From: Candidatus Kuenenia stuttgartensis
GTDB lineage: Bacteria; Bacteroidota; Bacteroidia; Flavobacteriales_D; Crocinitomicaceae
Direction: 5' to 3'
DNA: 26,770 nucleotides
NCBI GenBank assembly: GCA_943326025.2
Contig: CALPRR020000006.1
Coordinates: 1-26,770 of the forward strand
Below are positions 15,977 through 23,084 of the stretch, one piece after another. Numbering within the stretch: position 1 is the stretch's first letter; each line of letters opens with the position of its first letter. Below the pieces are notes generated by a model. That model ran no database searches and was not told the DNA's origin. It was given only the letters and a program-made list of their open reading frames with translations. The translations under genes were made by a program, and so were the position numbers.

Positions 15977-17821
15977 ATGAAGGAAATTTTTGAAATACAT
16001 CGGTTGGCTTTTACGTATAGAATGACATCTATTTTGATTATCATTTGTCATTTATTTTATGCTATTTTTAACCTTGTTTCATTAGCATTATTTGTTCCTT
16101 TTTTGAAAATCATTTTTATTGATCACAACAAATCAACTACCCATATTAATGAACCTGTTTACAATGGTGGTTTCATTAATTTCTTCAAATACCTTTCAAA
16201 ATATTACAATTACTTCATGGAAAGTATGGCTGCTGAAGATCCTAAAAAAGCACTTTACTTTGTTTGTGTTTCGGTTTTTACAGCTTTCTTATTAAAAAAT
16301 ATTTTCCGCTATGGGGTGATTTGGAGTCAATCATTTCTGAGAATGGCCGTAATTCGCGATATCCGTTCAAAATTATTCGAAAAATCATTAAATCTTCCAC
16401 TTTCTTTCTATTCTGAAGAACGAAAAGGTGATATCATGTCACGAATGAACAGTGATGTGGGAGAAATTGAAGTAGCGGTTGTTAGTGTATTGGAATTAGT
16501 TTATCGAGAACCGATTTCTATTGTAATAAGCATTGGAGCGTTACTTTATATTAGTCCACAGCTGACCATTTTTTCATTTATTTTACTTCCATTGTCAGCA
16601 TTTGTTATTTCACGTATTGGAAAAAGTTTAAAAAGAACAGCAAAAGAAGGTCAACATCAAATGGGTGTTTTGAATTCTGCGCTTGAAGAAGGTTTGGGAG
16701 CTGTTAGAGTCATCAAAGCATTTAACGCTATTCCACAAGTTATTAAATCATTCAACAAAATAAACAATCGTCACCAACAGCTTTTAACTAGAACTTTCAG
16801 AAAGAAAGAACTTTCATCACCATTAAATGAAACACTTGGTGCATTTGTTCTTGTGAGCATTGTTTGGTTTGGCGGAAGTATGATTCTAGACGACGTTACA
16901 GGGACGAATTTAAGCGGTGCTGAATTCATTACGTTTATTGTAATGTTCTCTCAATTGTTACGTCCAATTCAAGGTGTTGCTAATTCAGTTGGATACATTC
17001 ACAAAGCAAAAGTATCTTTGGATCGAATCAACGAAATTTTTGATACAGATGAAAAAATATACGAAGCTGAAAACCCAGTTAAATTAGACGAATTATCAAA
17101 GGAATTAAAATTTGAAAAAGTTTCATTTAAATACAAAGATGAATACGTATTAAAAGACATAAACTTCACGATCCCGCAAGGAAAAACTTACGCTCTTGTT
17201 GGCGAATCTGGCAGTGGAAAATCAACTATTTCTGATCTTCTCCCTCGATTCTATGATGTGAATCAAGGTGCTATTTTTTATGACGATACCAACATTAAAG
17301 ATGCATCAATAAAAGACTTAAGAAGTCACATTGGAATTGTTTCTCAAGAATCAATCTTGTTCAATGATACTGTTCGCAACAACATAATTTTCGGAACTGA
17401 AAACGCTTCAGATGAGGAAATCATCAATGCTGCAAAAATTGCCAATGCACATGAGTTCATTATGAACTTAGAAAACGGATACGATACAAATATAGGAGAA
17501 AGAGGAAACAAGCTTTCTGGCGGACAAAAACAACGCATGTCAATCGCTAGAGCTGTTCTAAAAAATCCATCCATCATGATTTTAGACGAAGCAACTTCTG
17601 CTTTGGATACTGAATCAGAAAAACTGGTACAGGATGCTTTAGAAAAATTAATGAAAAATAGAACTTCATTAGTCATTGCCCACCGATTAAGTACAATTAG
17701 AAACGCAGATAATATCTTGGTTTTATCAAAAGGTGAAATCAAAGAAACAGGTACGCATGAGGAATTAATCGCTAAAAAAGGATTGTATTACAACCTTTGC
17801 ACCATGCAAGGTTATTTTTAA
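15977..17821 (+). CDS. MsbA-type ABC exporter (fused membrane and ATPase domains)
   Basis: This 614-aa half-transporter has six hydrophobic segments in residues 1-340 and a complete nucleotide-binding domain after about 375. Visible ATPase motifs are Walker A GESGSGKST (409-417), the Q-loop in VSQES (455-459), signature LSGGQ (513-517), Walker B and D-loop IMILDEATSALD (533-544) and the H-loop histidine in IAHRLS (H569). It should act as a homodimer in the inner membrane. The overall form is that of MsbA or other lipid and multidrug exporters; lipid A-core flipping is plausible, but the substrate cannot be read from sequence. It diverges from mraZ and shares its regulatory region. A weak hairpin (AAGAATT/AATTCTT, 17820-17841) starts inside its stop codon. 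Confidence 0.93.
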   Translation: MKEIFEIHRLAFTYRMTSILIIICHLFYAIFNLVSLALFVPFLKIIFIDHNKSTTHINEPVYNGGFINFFKYLSKYYNYFMESMAAEDPKKALYFVCVSVFTAFLLKNIFRYGVIWSQSFLRMAVIRDIRSKLFEKSLNLPLSFYSEERKGDIMSRMNSDVGEIEVAVVSVLELVYREPISIVISIGALLYISPQLTIFSFILLPLSAFVISRIGKSLKRTAKEGQHQMGVLNSALEEGLGAVRVIKAFNAIPQVIKSFNKINNRHQQLLTRTFRKKELSSPLNETLGAFVLVSIVWFGGSMILDDVTGTNLSGAEFITFIVMFSQLLRPIQGVANSVGYIHKAKVSLDRINEIFDTDEKIYEAENPVKLDELSKELKFEKVSFKYKDEYVLKDINFTIPQGKTYALVGESGSGKSTISDLLPRFYDVNQGAIFYDDTNIKDASIKDLRSHIGIVSQESILFNDTVRNNIIFGTENASDEEIINAAKIANAHEFIMNLENGYDTNIGERGNKLSGGQKQRMSIARAVLKNPSIMILDEATSALDTESEKLVQDALEKLMKNRTSLVIAHRLSTIRNADNILVLSKGEIKETGTHEELIAKKGLYYNLCTMQGYF

Positions 17822-17886
17822 GAATTTGTTTTTCAATTCTTTAGAACTATCCAAAACAATTAAATCCACTTTCTTTTTTAAAACAC

Positions 17887-17917
17887 TTGTAGATTCAAGA
17901 AAGAATACATATCTTTG
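17887..17917 (+). promoter_or_regulatory. Promoter of the tRNA-fMet gene
   Basis: TTG at 17887-17889 and TATCTTTG at 17910-17917 are separated by 20 bases, the spacing expected for the Bacteroidota -33/-7 promoter. The -7 box is the same sequence as before the ABC exporter gene. It lies 34 nt upstream of the mature tRNA. Confidence 0.7.
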
Positions 17918-17951
17918 CACCGCATTTAAGGTCATCCAAAAATGAATAGAG

Positions 17952-18089
<138 letters not shown>

Positions 18090-18115
18090 TCTTTCTGTTT
18101 CTAATCACAATCCTT

Positions 18116-18351
18116 TTGTACGTTGTTTATTTACTTTATTCTGAAAAATTCAATAAAATCTATATTGGTTTTCTGATTTGATAAATCGTTTTACTTCTAA
18201 CAACAGTCTTGCAACTAAAGGTTATACCATAAAATTTAGACCCTGGAAAGTAGCTTATTTAGAATTCTTTGATGATAAAAACGAAGCTATGAAAAGAGAA
18301 AAAGAACTTAAATCTTCAAGAGGTCGAGATTTTTGTAGAAAACAAATCTAA
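18116..18351 (+). pseudogene. Frameshifted GIY-YIG nuclease relic
   Basis: Reading from 18116 gives YVVYLLYSEKFNKIYIGF, the GIY-YIG core with Tyr-Ile-Gly at the end. After 18172 one base is missing and the frame runs into stops. Reading from 18175 it continues as DLINRFTSNNSLATKGYT, then FRPWKVAYLEFF and AMKREKELKSSRGRDF, ending at TAA 18349-18351. These are the conserved Arg and Lys/Glu segments of the small single-domain GIY-YIG (URI/UPF0213) family common in Bacteroidota. The N-terminus has no ATG; the reading begins right after the tail of the tRNA-fMet terminator repeat. It is therefore most likely a dead copy, about 80 codons long. Sequencing error at the frameshift cannot be excluded, but the missing start argues for decay. 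Confidence 0.85.
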
Positions 18352-18370
18352 TTCTATAAATAATTCAGGA

Positions 18371-18424
18371 CACGTCGGGCTCATATCCGTCAGAGTACGT
18401 TCTTCCGTTCGAGTCGGGCCTCAA
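18371..18424 (+). pseudogene. Decayed tRNA-fMet copy
   Basis: Two blocks match the tRNA-fMet gene exactly: CGTCGGGCTCATA (18373-18385, anticodon arm up to the anticodon) and TCCGTTCGAGTCGGGCC (18404-18420, T arm). The 5' acceptor strand and D arm are absent, the 3' side of the anticodon stem is altered, the acceptor 3' strand is lost (CTCAATA in place of CCCGCTA), and the variable region is replaced. It cannot fold as a tRNA. It is followed by an intact copy of the tRNA terminator. Confidence 0.85.
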
Positions 18425-18487
18425 TACAAAACGAGAATGAAAGCGAAAGCATCATTCTCGTTTTTCGTTTTATATTATTCTCACTTT
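18404..18487 (+). repeat. Direct repeat, copy 2: T arm remnant, terminator and tail
   Basis: This is the partner of 18001-18089 and includes the 40-nt block identical to the tRNA-fMet terminator. The copies are about 400 bp apart, with the GIY-YIG relic between them. Confidence 0.75.
18428..18465 (+). terminator. Duplicate of the tRNA-fMet terminator
   Basis: AAAACGAGAATGA (18428-18440) pairs with TCATTCTCGTTTT (18452-18464), with the same GCGAAAGC apex and T-run as the hairpin at 18031-18068. It now follows a tRNA remnant, so it may end transcription reading through the GIY-YIG relic. It sits just before the converging MORN gene. Confidence 0.85.
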
Positions 18488-18521
18488 TTCTCAATAGAAA
18501 AACTAAAAACTGATTAATTTA

Positions 18522-20108
18522 TCATTCAATATAATCTTTGAGTTCTTCATATTTAATATTTATAAAACCACCATCTACTGACAAACAGGAATTTGTCAAT
18601 CCAAATTGATAAATGAAATTCAATCCTTCATCAGTAAATTCAATATTAAAATAATCCCAACTTACAACTGGTGGTTCAGTATCGATAAAACAATCAGATG
18701 TTTCAGGGTCTTTTGAAAAAGTATTAAAAGATTCATTGACTTTATACTGAAGCATATTTAATAATTTGGTTTTATTCTTATTAATTAATTCATCAATTGT
18801 TATTATTTCTTCACTATTATTTACTAATTTAAAAAGTTCATAAGAAAAATAATATCGACCTTTTTCATCAGCTTCTCCTTTAGATTTAGTTTTAAATTCT
18901 CCCCATGTACAAGATTTTATTAGTATAGGGTCTGGATTGTCTTTTTCTAATATTTCTGATTCATTACATTGAATTTTTCTTTCTAATTTGCCTTCAAAAA
19001 AGGTTCCTGTAATTTCTTTTCCATCAGCCAAAATTAAATGTCCTTGACCATGAGGAACACCTGATAATAAATAAAAAAAACCTTGATATTTTGATTTATC
19101 CGAAAGAACTAAAAATCCGTTTTTAGTTTCAACAATTTTTTCTTTATTGATTTTTAAATTAATATTTTCAATTCCAAAATAATCCCAATCACCTATATAT
19201 TCTTTATTATCATGATATTTAATCACACCGTTATTCAAAGGTTTATTATTTAGAAATTTACCATCCCAAGTTGTCCCCTCAAATTTGTAATGTGCTGTAC
19301 CAGTTATAAATTTTCCGTTCTTCCAACTTCCATTTTCAAAATCCCCTGTAAAATAGTCCATTTGTCCATTTCCTTCTGGAATAAAAAATTCAACTAAATC
19401 ACCAGTATAATGATTACCATTTTTAAAAAAAACTTCTGATTTCCCAATGATCTCTCCATTTTCAAATATAGCTTCTAATCTTGTTTCATTTTGTGTTAAT
19501 TGACCATTGCCATTAAATTTACCATTTTTAAATTCTCCATTATATCTTTTCCCATCAGAAAAAATAAGTGTCCCTTTTCCTTCATAAATACCATTTACAA
19601 AATCGCCAGAATATTGATCATTTGAAAAATAAATAATTTCTCCTTTTAAATATAAATGATTTGAAAATGTACCTTCATATGTTTTTTTATATGCCCCAAT
19701 TTTAGATTGGTCTAGAGCATTTAAATTATATTTATAGGTTACTTTTCCAGATATAGGATTTCCAAATTCTACATGACCCTCAAACTTCCATTTTGAAGTC
19801 TCTACAATTACAACATCATTAAGTTTTCCTTCAAACCATGAATTTCCAGAAACATTACTCTCTGAAAAATTTGCAATTAATGTTAAGACACCATTACCAT
19901 GAGGTATTTTAGTTTTTTCGCCATCAATTTTGGCTTTATAATATTCTCCTGTGTAAACTCCCTTGATATCTTCACCGAAAAAATTGATTGTGTATTCAAA
20001 TTCACCATCACTTTTTATTTTATATTCTTGTTTCTCTTGAGAATATAAATAAGTATTGGATTGAATACAAAAAAATACAATAAAGATTTTTAATAAAATA
20101 AATTTCAT
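18522..20108 (-). CDS. Secreted MORN-repeat protein with DUF3298-like C-terminus
   Basis: This 528-aa protein begins with a Sec signal peptide (MKFILLKIFIVFFCIQSN...YSQ, about 24 residues). From about 55 to 385 it is built of MORN-type repeats, for example YSGDFVNGIYEGKGTLIFSD, YNGEFKNGKFNGNGQL and YTGDLVEFFIPEGNGQMD; some copies are degenerate. MORN arrays form extended beta-hairpin surfaces that bind lipids or proteins. The last 90-130 residues differ: WDYFNIEFTDEGLNFIYQFG followed by GGFINIKYEELKDYI resembles the end of the DUF3298/RsiV domain, known for lysozyme binding in RsiV. That match is by eye only. It lies 13 bp after the lipoprotein gene and is presumably co-transcribed. The DNA is visibly more AT-rich than the dcw genes. 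Function is unknown. Confidence 0.85.
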   Translation of the reverse strand: MKFILLKIFIVFFCIQSNTYLYSQEKQEYKIKSDGEFEYTINFFGEDIKGVYTGEYYKAKIDGEKTKIPHGNGVLTLIANFSESNVSGNSWFEGKLNDVVIVETSKWKFEGHVEFGNPISGKVTYKYNLNALDQSKIGAYKKTYEGTFSNHLYLKGEIIYFSNDQYSGDFVNGIYEGKGTLIFSDGKRYNGEFKNGKFNGNGQLTQNETRLEAIFENGEIIGKSEVFFKNGNHYTGDLVEFFIPEGNGQMDYFTGDFENGSWKNGKFITGTAHYKFEGTTWDGKFLNNKPLNNGVIKYHDNKEYIGDWDYFGIENINLKINKEKIVETKNGFLVLSDKSKYQGFFYLLSGVPHGQGHLILADGKEITGTFFEGKLERKIQCNESEILEKDNPDPILIKSCTWGEFKTKSKGEADEKGRYYFSYELFKLVNNSEEIITIDELINKNKTKLLNMLQYKVNESFNTFSKDPETSDCFIDTEPPVVSWDYFNIEFTDEGLNFIYQFGLTNSCLSVDGGFINIKYEELKDYIE

Positions 20109-20121
20109 TGATTTTAATTTT

Positions 20122-20787
20122 TTAAATTGAAATTACATCTAAACCCCATCCAATTTCACCATCTAATTTAATTTTACACCATACTTTCCATAGTTTACCA
20201 ACTTTTACTAATGGTCCTATTTCAATTAATTCAAATGCAGATTTATTTTGCTTTTCAAGTATAACCTTGCCGTCTTTAGAAGGTGAATCATATAAAACTA
20301 TTTTTGAATTTGATAGTAGTATTTTAGTTGAATTATATTTTTGACCATTTATAGTAATTTGATTAGTATCTTTTGAAATTGTAAAATTAAATTCCCCATT
20401 ATTAATACACATTGGATTAGATTCATCATCACCTCCACAATTATCAAATATATTTGATTTGCCAGAAATAGAATTTTTTAAAACTTCTCCTTCATAATAA
20501 TTAAAAATACTATACTCATCACTACAATCAATACCAATAGCTCTCATTTTATCTGATTTTATTGACATAATTAATCGACTTGTACAATATTCGTCACCCA
20601 TACCCAAAACTTTTGCTTGATAAAGTTTTACAGTCGTTGAAGGCTCAGATGATATAACATTAATAACTGTATCTTTTACAGTACTTTCAGGTATTATTTG
20701 TTCTGTTTGTTTTGATTGTTTGTTATTTTCTGTACAATTAACAAATAGTATACTAGAAAATAATAAAATTGAAAATTTATTTTTCAT
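20122..20787 (-). CDS. Putative lipoprotein with C-terminal SH3-like domain
   Basis: The 221-aa product starts MKNKFSILLFSSILFVNCTENN: a short signal peptide with a cysteine at 18 in a loose lipobox (FVNC, where Asn at -1 is unusual), followed by a polar linker. Lipidation is therefore likely but not certain. The middle part (about 50-150) has cysteines in DEYCTSR, GIDCSDE, DNCGGDD and MCINN that could form disulfides. The C-terminus (about 158-221), with IVLYDSPSKDGKVI and VGKLWKVWCKIKLDGEIGWGL, has the pattern of a bacterial SH3 domain. It is the first gene of a two-gene unit with the MORN protein. I do not recognise the family beyond this. I found no perfect -7 box upstream. Confidence 0.8.
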   Translation of the reverse strand: MKNKFSILLFSSILFVNCTENNKQSKQTEQIIPESTVKDTVINVISSEPSTTVKLYQAKVLGMGDEYCTSRLIMSIKSDKMRAIGIDCSDEYSIFNYYEGEVLKNSISGKSNIFDNCGGDDESNPMCINNGEFNFTISKDTNQITINGQKYNSTKILLSNSKIVLYDSPSKDGKVILEKQNKSAFELIEIGPLVKVGKLWKVWCKIKLDGEIGWGLDVISI

Positions 20788-21003
20788 TCTTTTTATTTTG
20801 AATTATAATGTAATTCTAACAATAAATACTGAATTATATGTTCAGTAACTAATTTATTAAAAATACTTTTGTAATTAAGGGTTATTTAATTAGTTAAATC
20901 TATAATGATTTCTTGATTATGCTATTATTTCAACAGATTTGCCGATTTTCTTTAGATTTTGAATTTAACGGCGCATCTAAAAAAATGAAAAATCAACACC
21001 AAA

Positions 21004-21162
21004 CTAATCCTCTAATTTCTGATTAAGCAGCTGCCCAGCCAACTTATTTAACTCGCGAAGTCGTAATTGATTTGTCTCTTTCTGAAGTTGTTTCTTATTC
21101 TTTTTTTGATCCATTAATTTGGAATGCAACTTTTTGTTGTCTGTGTTCTTTTGTTTTGCCAT
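21004..21162 (-). CDS. Small basic coiled-coil-like protein (52 aa)
   Basis: The product MAKQKNTDNKKLHSKLMDQK... is 52 residues, very rich in Lys, Gln, Asn and Leu, with no membrane segment, and predicted mostly helical. I start it at the ATG at 21162. The frame stays open up to 21243, but the extra 27 residues come from reading through the tRNA-Asn terminator hairpin and look like an artefact. It lies downstream of tRNA-Asn on the same strand, with the terminator between them. I do not recognise a family, and a gene this short and low in complexity could be spurious. Confidence 0.45.
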   Translation of the reverse strand: MAKQKNTDNKKLHSKLMDQKKNKKQLQKETNQLRLRELNKLAGQLLNQKLED

Positions 21163-21177
21163 TTTTGATTTTTTCAG

Positions 21178-21246
21178 AACGAGAAACAGAATGAAAATGA
21201 GGTAAAACAAAAATGAGAATGAAGCTTTCGCATTCATTCTCATTTT
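21178..21246 (-). terminator. Terminator of tRNA-Asn, homologous to the tRNA-fMet terminator
   Basis: On the minus strand AAAATGAGAATGAA pairs with TTCATTCTCATTTT (21233-21246 with 21210-21223), a 14-bp stem capped by GC-GAAA-GC and followed by TGTTTT. It differs from the tRNA-fMet terminator at only a few paired positions, and the downstream tail also matches (GTTTTACNTCATT and TTCTGTTTCT). It is thus a third, inverted copy of the same module. Confidence 0.85.
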
Positions 21247-21255
21247 GTTTTTTTG

Positions 21256-21329
21256 CTCCCTCTCCTGGGCTCGAACCAGGGACCCTCTGATTAACAGTCA
21301 GATGCTCTAACCAACTGAGCTAAGAAGGA
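21256..21329 (-). tRNA. tRNA-Asn (GUU)
   Basis: The minus strand gives a 74-nt cloverleaf without encoded CCA. The acceptor strand TCCTTCT pairs with AGAGGGA (one G:U) with discriminator G, the D arm is AGCTCAGTTGGTTAGAGC, the anticodon arm is CTGA-CTGTTAA-TCAG with anticodon GTT, and the T arm is CCTGG-TTCGAGC-CCAGG. It faces the tRNA-fMet gene across the 3.2-kb accessory islet. Confidence 0.96.
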
Positions 21330-21356
21330 ATTTGCGTCATTTCTGATTAGCGATTG

Positions 21357-21386
21357 CAAAGTTATACAAAGAATTCGATTCTCAAA
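21357..21386 (-). promoter_or_regulatory. Promoter of tRNA-Asn
   Basis: On the minus strand TTTG (21383-21386) and TAACTTTG (21357-21364) are separated by 18 bases. The -7 box is a perfect TAnnTTTG and lies 27 nt upstream of the mature tRNA 5' end. Confidence 0.65.
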
Positions 21387-21447
21387 CACTTTTATGAAAA
21401 AAAATTAAACTTTTTTCGAAGGTTTTTTTTATTTATTTGAAAATCAA

Positions 21448-21900
21448 TTAAAAATCACTTTCATCCAAAGTGAAATCATCAATTGAAGAGTCGAAATTAT
21501 CTTCAGAACCCGAACAATTTTCACTATCAAAGATATCATCTTCCATTGTTCCTTCAGATTTGTTAGCTCTTAATATATTCGTTTTTGAAACATTTAATCT
21601 AATTTCAGTTCGGATGGTTCCATCTTCATGATTATATGCTTTAGCGTATGGCGTTCCTTCAAGTTCGACCATTGCTCCTTTTTTAAGAAAATCTAAAATG
21701 CGAAGATTCACACCTTCACGTTTCCAAATCGTGCAATTGATCCACGTTGTTTTGGTCTTCGTTTCTCCGGTACGTTTATCTTTCCAATTTTTATTATGCG
21801 CTACCGGGAAGTTAATTGCAATAACGCCACGTTCCATGTTTTTCATCACGGCATCCTTCCCAATGTTTCCGATCAATCTAGTTTCAAATACTGTAGCCAT
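21448..21900 (-). CDS. ssb: Single-stranded DNA-binding protein SSB
   Basis: SSB coats single-stranded DNA in replication and repair. The 150-aa protein has an OB fold from the start (TRLIGNIGKDAVMK, then TTWINCTIWKREGVNLRILDFLKKG and VELEGTPYAKAY), followed by an acidic tail rich in Asp, Glu and Ser that ends DESDF. The tail is close to the usual DDIPF-type partner-binding tip but lacks its proline. Length is typical of the short SSB form. It lies 64 bp downstream of the amidase gene on the same strand; a near-match -7 box (AAGTTTTG, 21947-21954) could give it its own promoter. Confidence 0.93.
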   Translation of the reverse strand: MATVFETRLIGNIGKDAVMKNMERGVIAINFPVAHNKNWKDKRTGETKTKTTWINCTIWKREGVNLRILDFLKKGAMVELEGTPYAKAYNHEDGTIRTEIRLNVSKTNILRANKSEGTMEDDIFDSENCSGSEDNFDSSIDDFTLDESDF

Positions 21901-21964
21901 TCTATTGATTTATATTCTGTGAAAATAGAAAATAGAAGTGAATTTGCAAAACTTATTTTCGTTT

Positions 21965-22921
21965 TCATTTCTTTATGACAATCGCATCTTTGAAACCTTT
22001 CTTCTTTACTTTTTCTAAAACAAGATTGGCCTCTTCTTTGGTAACGAATGTTCCAGCAGTATATAAATATTTGTAAGCACTTTTAGTATTTAAATTCACC
22101 CTTAACACTTCCATTCCAAGTCCTTGAAATTGATTGATAGAAGTTTCTAGTGGTTCTTGAGATGACATTAATTGAATCGTGTATTCCCCTTTCGAACTTT
22201 TAGTCTCTTTTTTGTTTTTGGAAGCAATCTCTGCATTCTTATTGCCTTTCGTTGGGACCGTTTCTTTCAAAAATTTAATCTTAGGATGTTCTTCTTGAAT
22301 AAATGTTCTAAAAGCACGATAAATAGCTGAAGCAATCACTTCTTGACCTTCTGTCGTGTTTAAATAGTTTGCTTCTTTTTCATTGGTCAAAAATCCACAT
22401 TCAATTAGTACACCTGTCATTTTTGTGTATTTCAAGACTTGAAGTGTATGCTCCCGATCTCCATTGTCTTTTACACCTCTCGAATGTCTACCAGCTCTTT
22501 TAGAAAATTGATGCTCTAATTCTTCCGCAAATGCTACTGCCTTCGTTGAAGATAAATCATGAATATGTGATTCAGTTCCATGAACATGTTGTTTTTCATT
22601 AGCATTACAGTGAATACTTATGAAGTAAGTAGCATTTGAAGTATTGGCTTTTTCTACTCGATCATCCAAACTGACATACGAATCATCTTTTCTTGTATAA
22701 ATAACTTCTACATTTGTTAAATTTTGATCGATGTATTGTCCGACTAATTTTGAAATAATCAGGTTTAAAGCTTTTTCTGGTAAATGGTTTTCATTACTTG
22801 ATAAATGTCCAGGATCATTTCCACCATGACCTGCATCAATCACCAGTGTAATTTTACTTTGAGCAAAAAGTCCGTTTGATGAAACTGTCAAACAGAAAAG
22901 AAAATAGAATAGATGCTTCAT
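21965..22921 (-). CDS. N-acetylmuramoyl-L-alanine amidase with SPOR domain
   Basis: This 318-aa periplasmic enzyme cleaves the bond between MurNAc and the stem peptide. A Sec signal peptide (about 20 residues, ending LFAQ) is followed by an Amidase_3 domain. The zinc ligands are visible: H32 in DAGHGGNDPG, E49 in PEKALNL and H104 in SIHCNAN, and the catalytic Glu174 lies in IECGFLTNEKEA. The C-terminal segment (about 245-318, YTIQLMSSQEPLETSINQF...) is a SPOR domain, which binds glycan stripped of peptides at division sites and so points to a role in daughter-cell separation, like AmiC. Its -7 box (22926-22933) ends four bases before the ATG. Confidence 0.93.
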   Translation of the reverse strand: MKHLFYFLFCLTVSSNGLFAQSKITLVIDAGHGGNDPGHLSSNENHLPEKALNLIISKLVGQYIDQNLTNVEVIYTRKDDSYVSLDDRVEKANTSNATYFISIHCNANEKQHVHGTESHIHDLSSTKAVAFAEELEHQFSKRAGRHSRGVKDNGDREHTLQVLKYTKMTGVLIECGFLTNEKEANYLNTTEGQEVIASAIYRAFRTFIQEEHPKIKFLKETVPTKGNKNAEIASKNKKETKSSKGEYTIQLMSSQEPLETSINQFQGLGMEVLRVNLNTKSAYKYLYTAGTFVTKEEANLVLEKVKKKGFKDAIVIKK

Positions 22922-22925
22922 TTTA

Positions 22926-22933
22926 CAAAGTTA
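22926..22933 (-). promoter_or_regulatory. -7 promoter box of the amidase gene
   Basis: TAACTTTG on the minus strand is a perfect TAnnTTTG box and is followed by TAAAATG, so only four bases separate it from the start codon. A leaderless or near-leaderless mRNA is expected. No clear -33 TTTG is seen. Confidence 0.6.
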
Positions 22934-22990
22934 AATACTTGATTTATGTAAAATGAAAATTATTTTAAAGCTTACGAATAGAGAATTGTT

Positions 22991-23022
22991 AAAAAAAGAA
23001 AGGCGAAAATGAATCTCCGCCT
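22991..23022 (-). terminator. Probable terminator downstream of hemL
   Basis: On the minus strand AGGCG (23018-23022) pairs with CGCCT (23001-23005) across a 12-base loop, followed by TTCTTTTTTT. The G/C stem plus T-run fits a rho-independent terminator about 60 bp after the hemL stop. The stem is short, so confidence is moderate. Confidence 0.55.
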
Positions 23023-23045
23023 CTACTAACTATTTTAAAGAAAAT

Positions 23046-23080
23046 CTAATTTCTAATTTCTAATTTCTAATTTCTAATTT
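23046..23080. repeat. Heptamer tandem repeat CTAATTT x5
   Basis: Five perfect copies of the 7-bp unit CTAATTT (AAATTAG on the minus strand) lie end to end, starting four bases downstream of the hemL stop codon. The perfect copies suggest recent expansion by slippage. Confidence 0.95.
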
Positions 23081-23084
23081 CTTA

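Noticed and set aside
20872..20892. Inverted repeat TAATTAA/TTAATTA upstream of the lipoprotein gene
   Set aside because: Low-complexity AT repeat in AT-rich DNA; chance occurrence is likely and no promoter box is nearby.
21163..21243. N-terminal hydrophobic extension of the small basic ORF
   Set aside because: It is encoded by the tRNA-Asn terminator hairpin and its tail, so it is read-through of a structured RNA element rather than a signal sequence.
23046..23080. CRISPR-like array
   Set aside because: Units are 7 bp with no spacers; this is a simple tandem repeat. No other CRISPR-like arrangement was seen.
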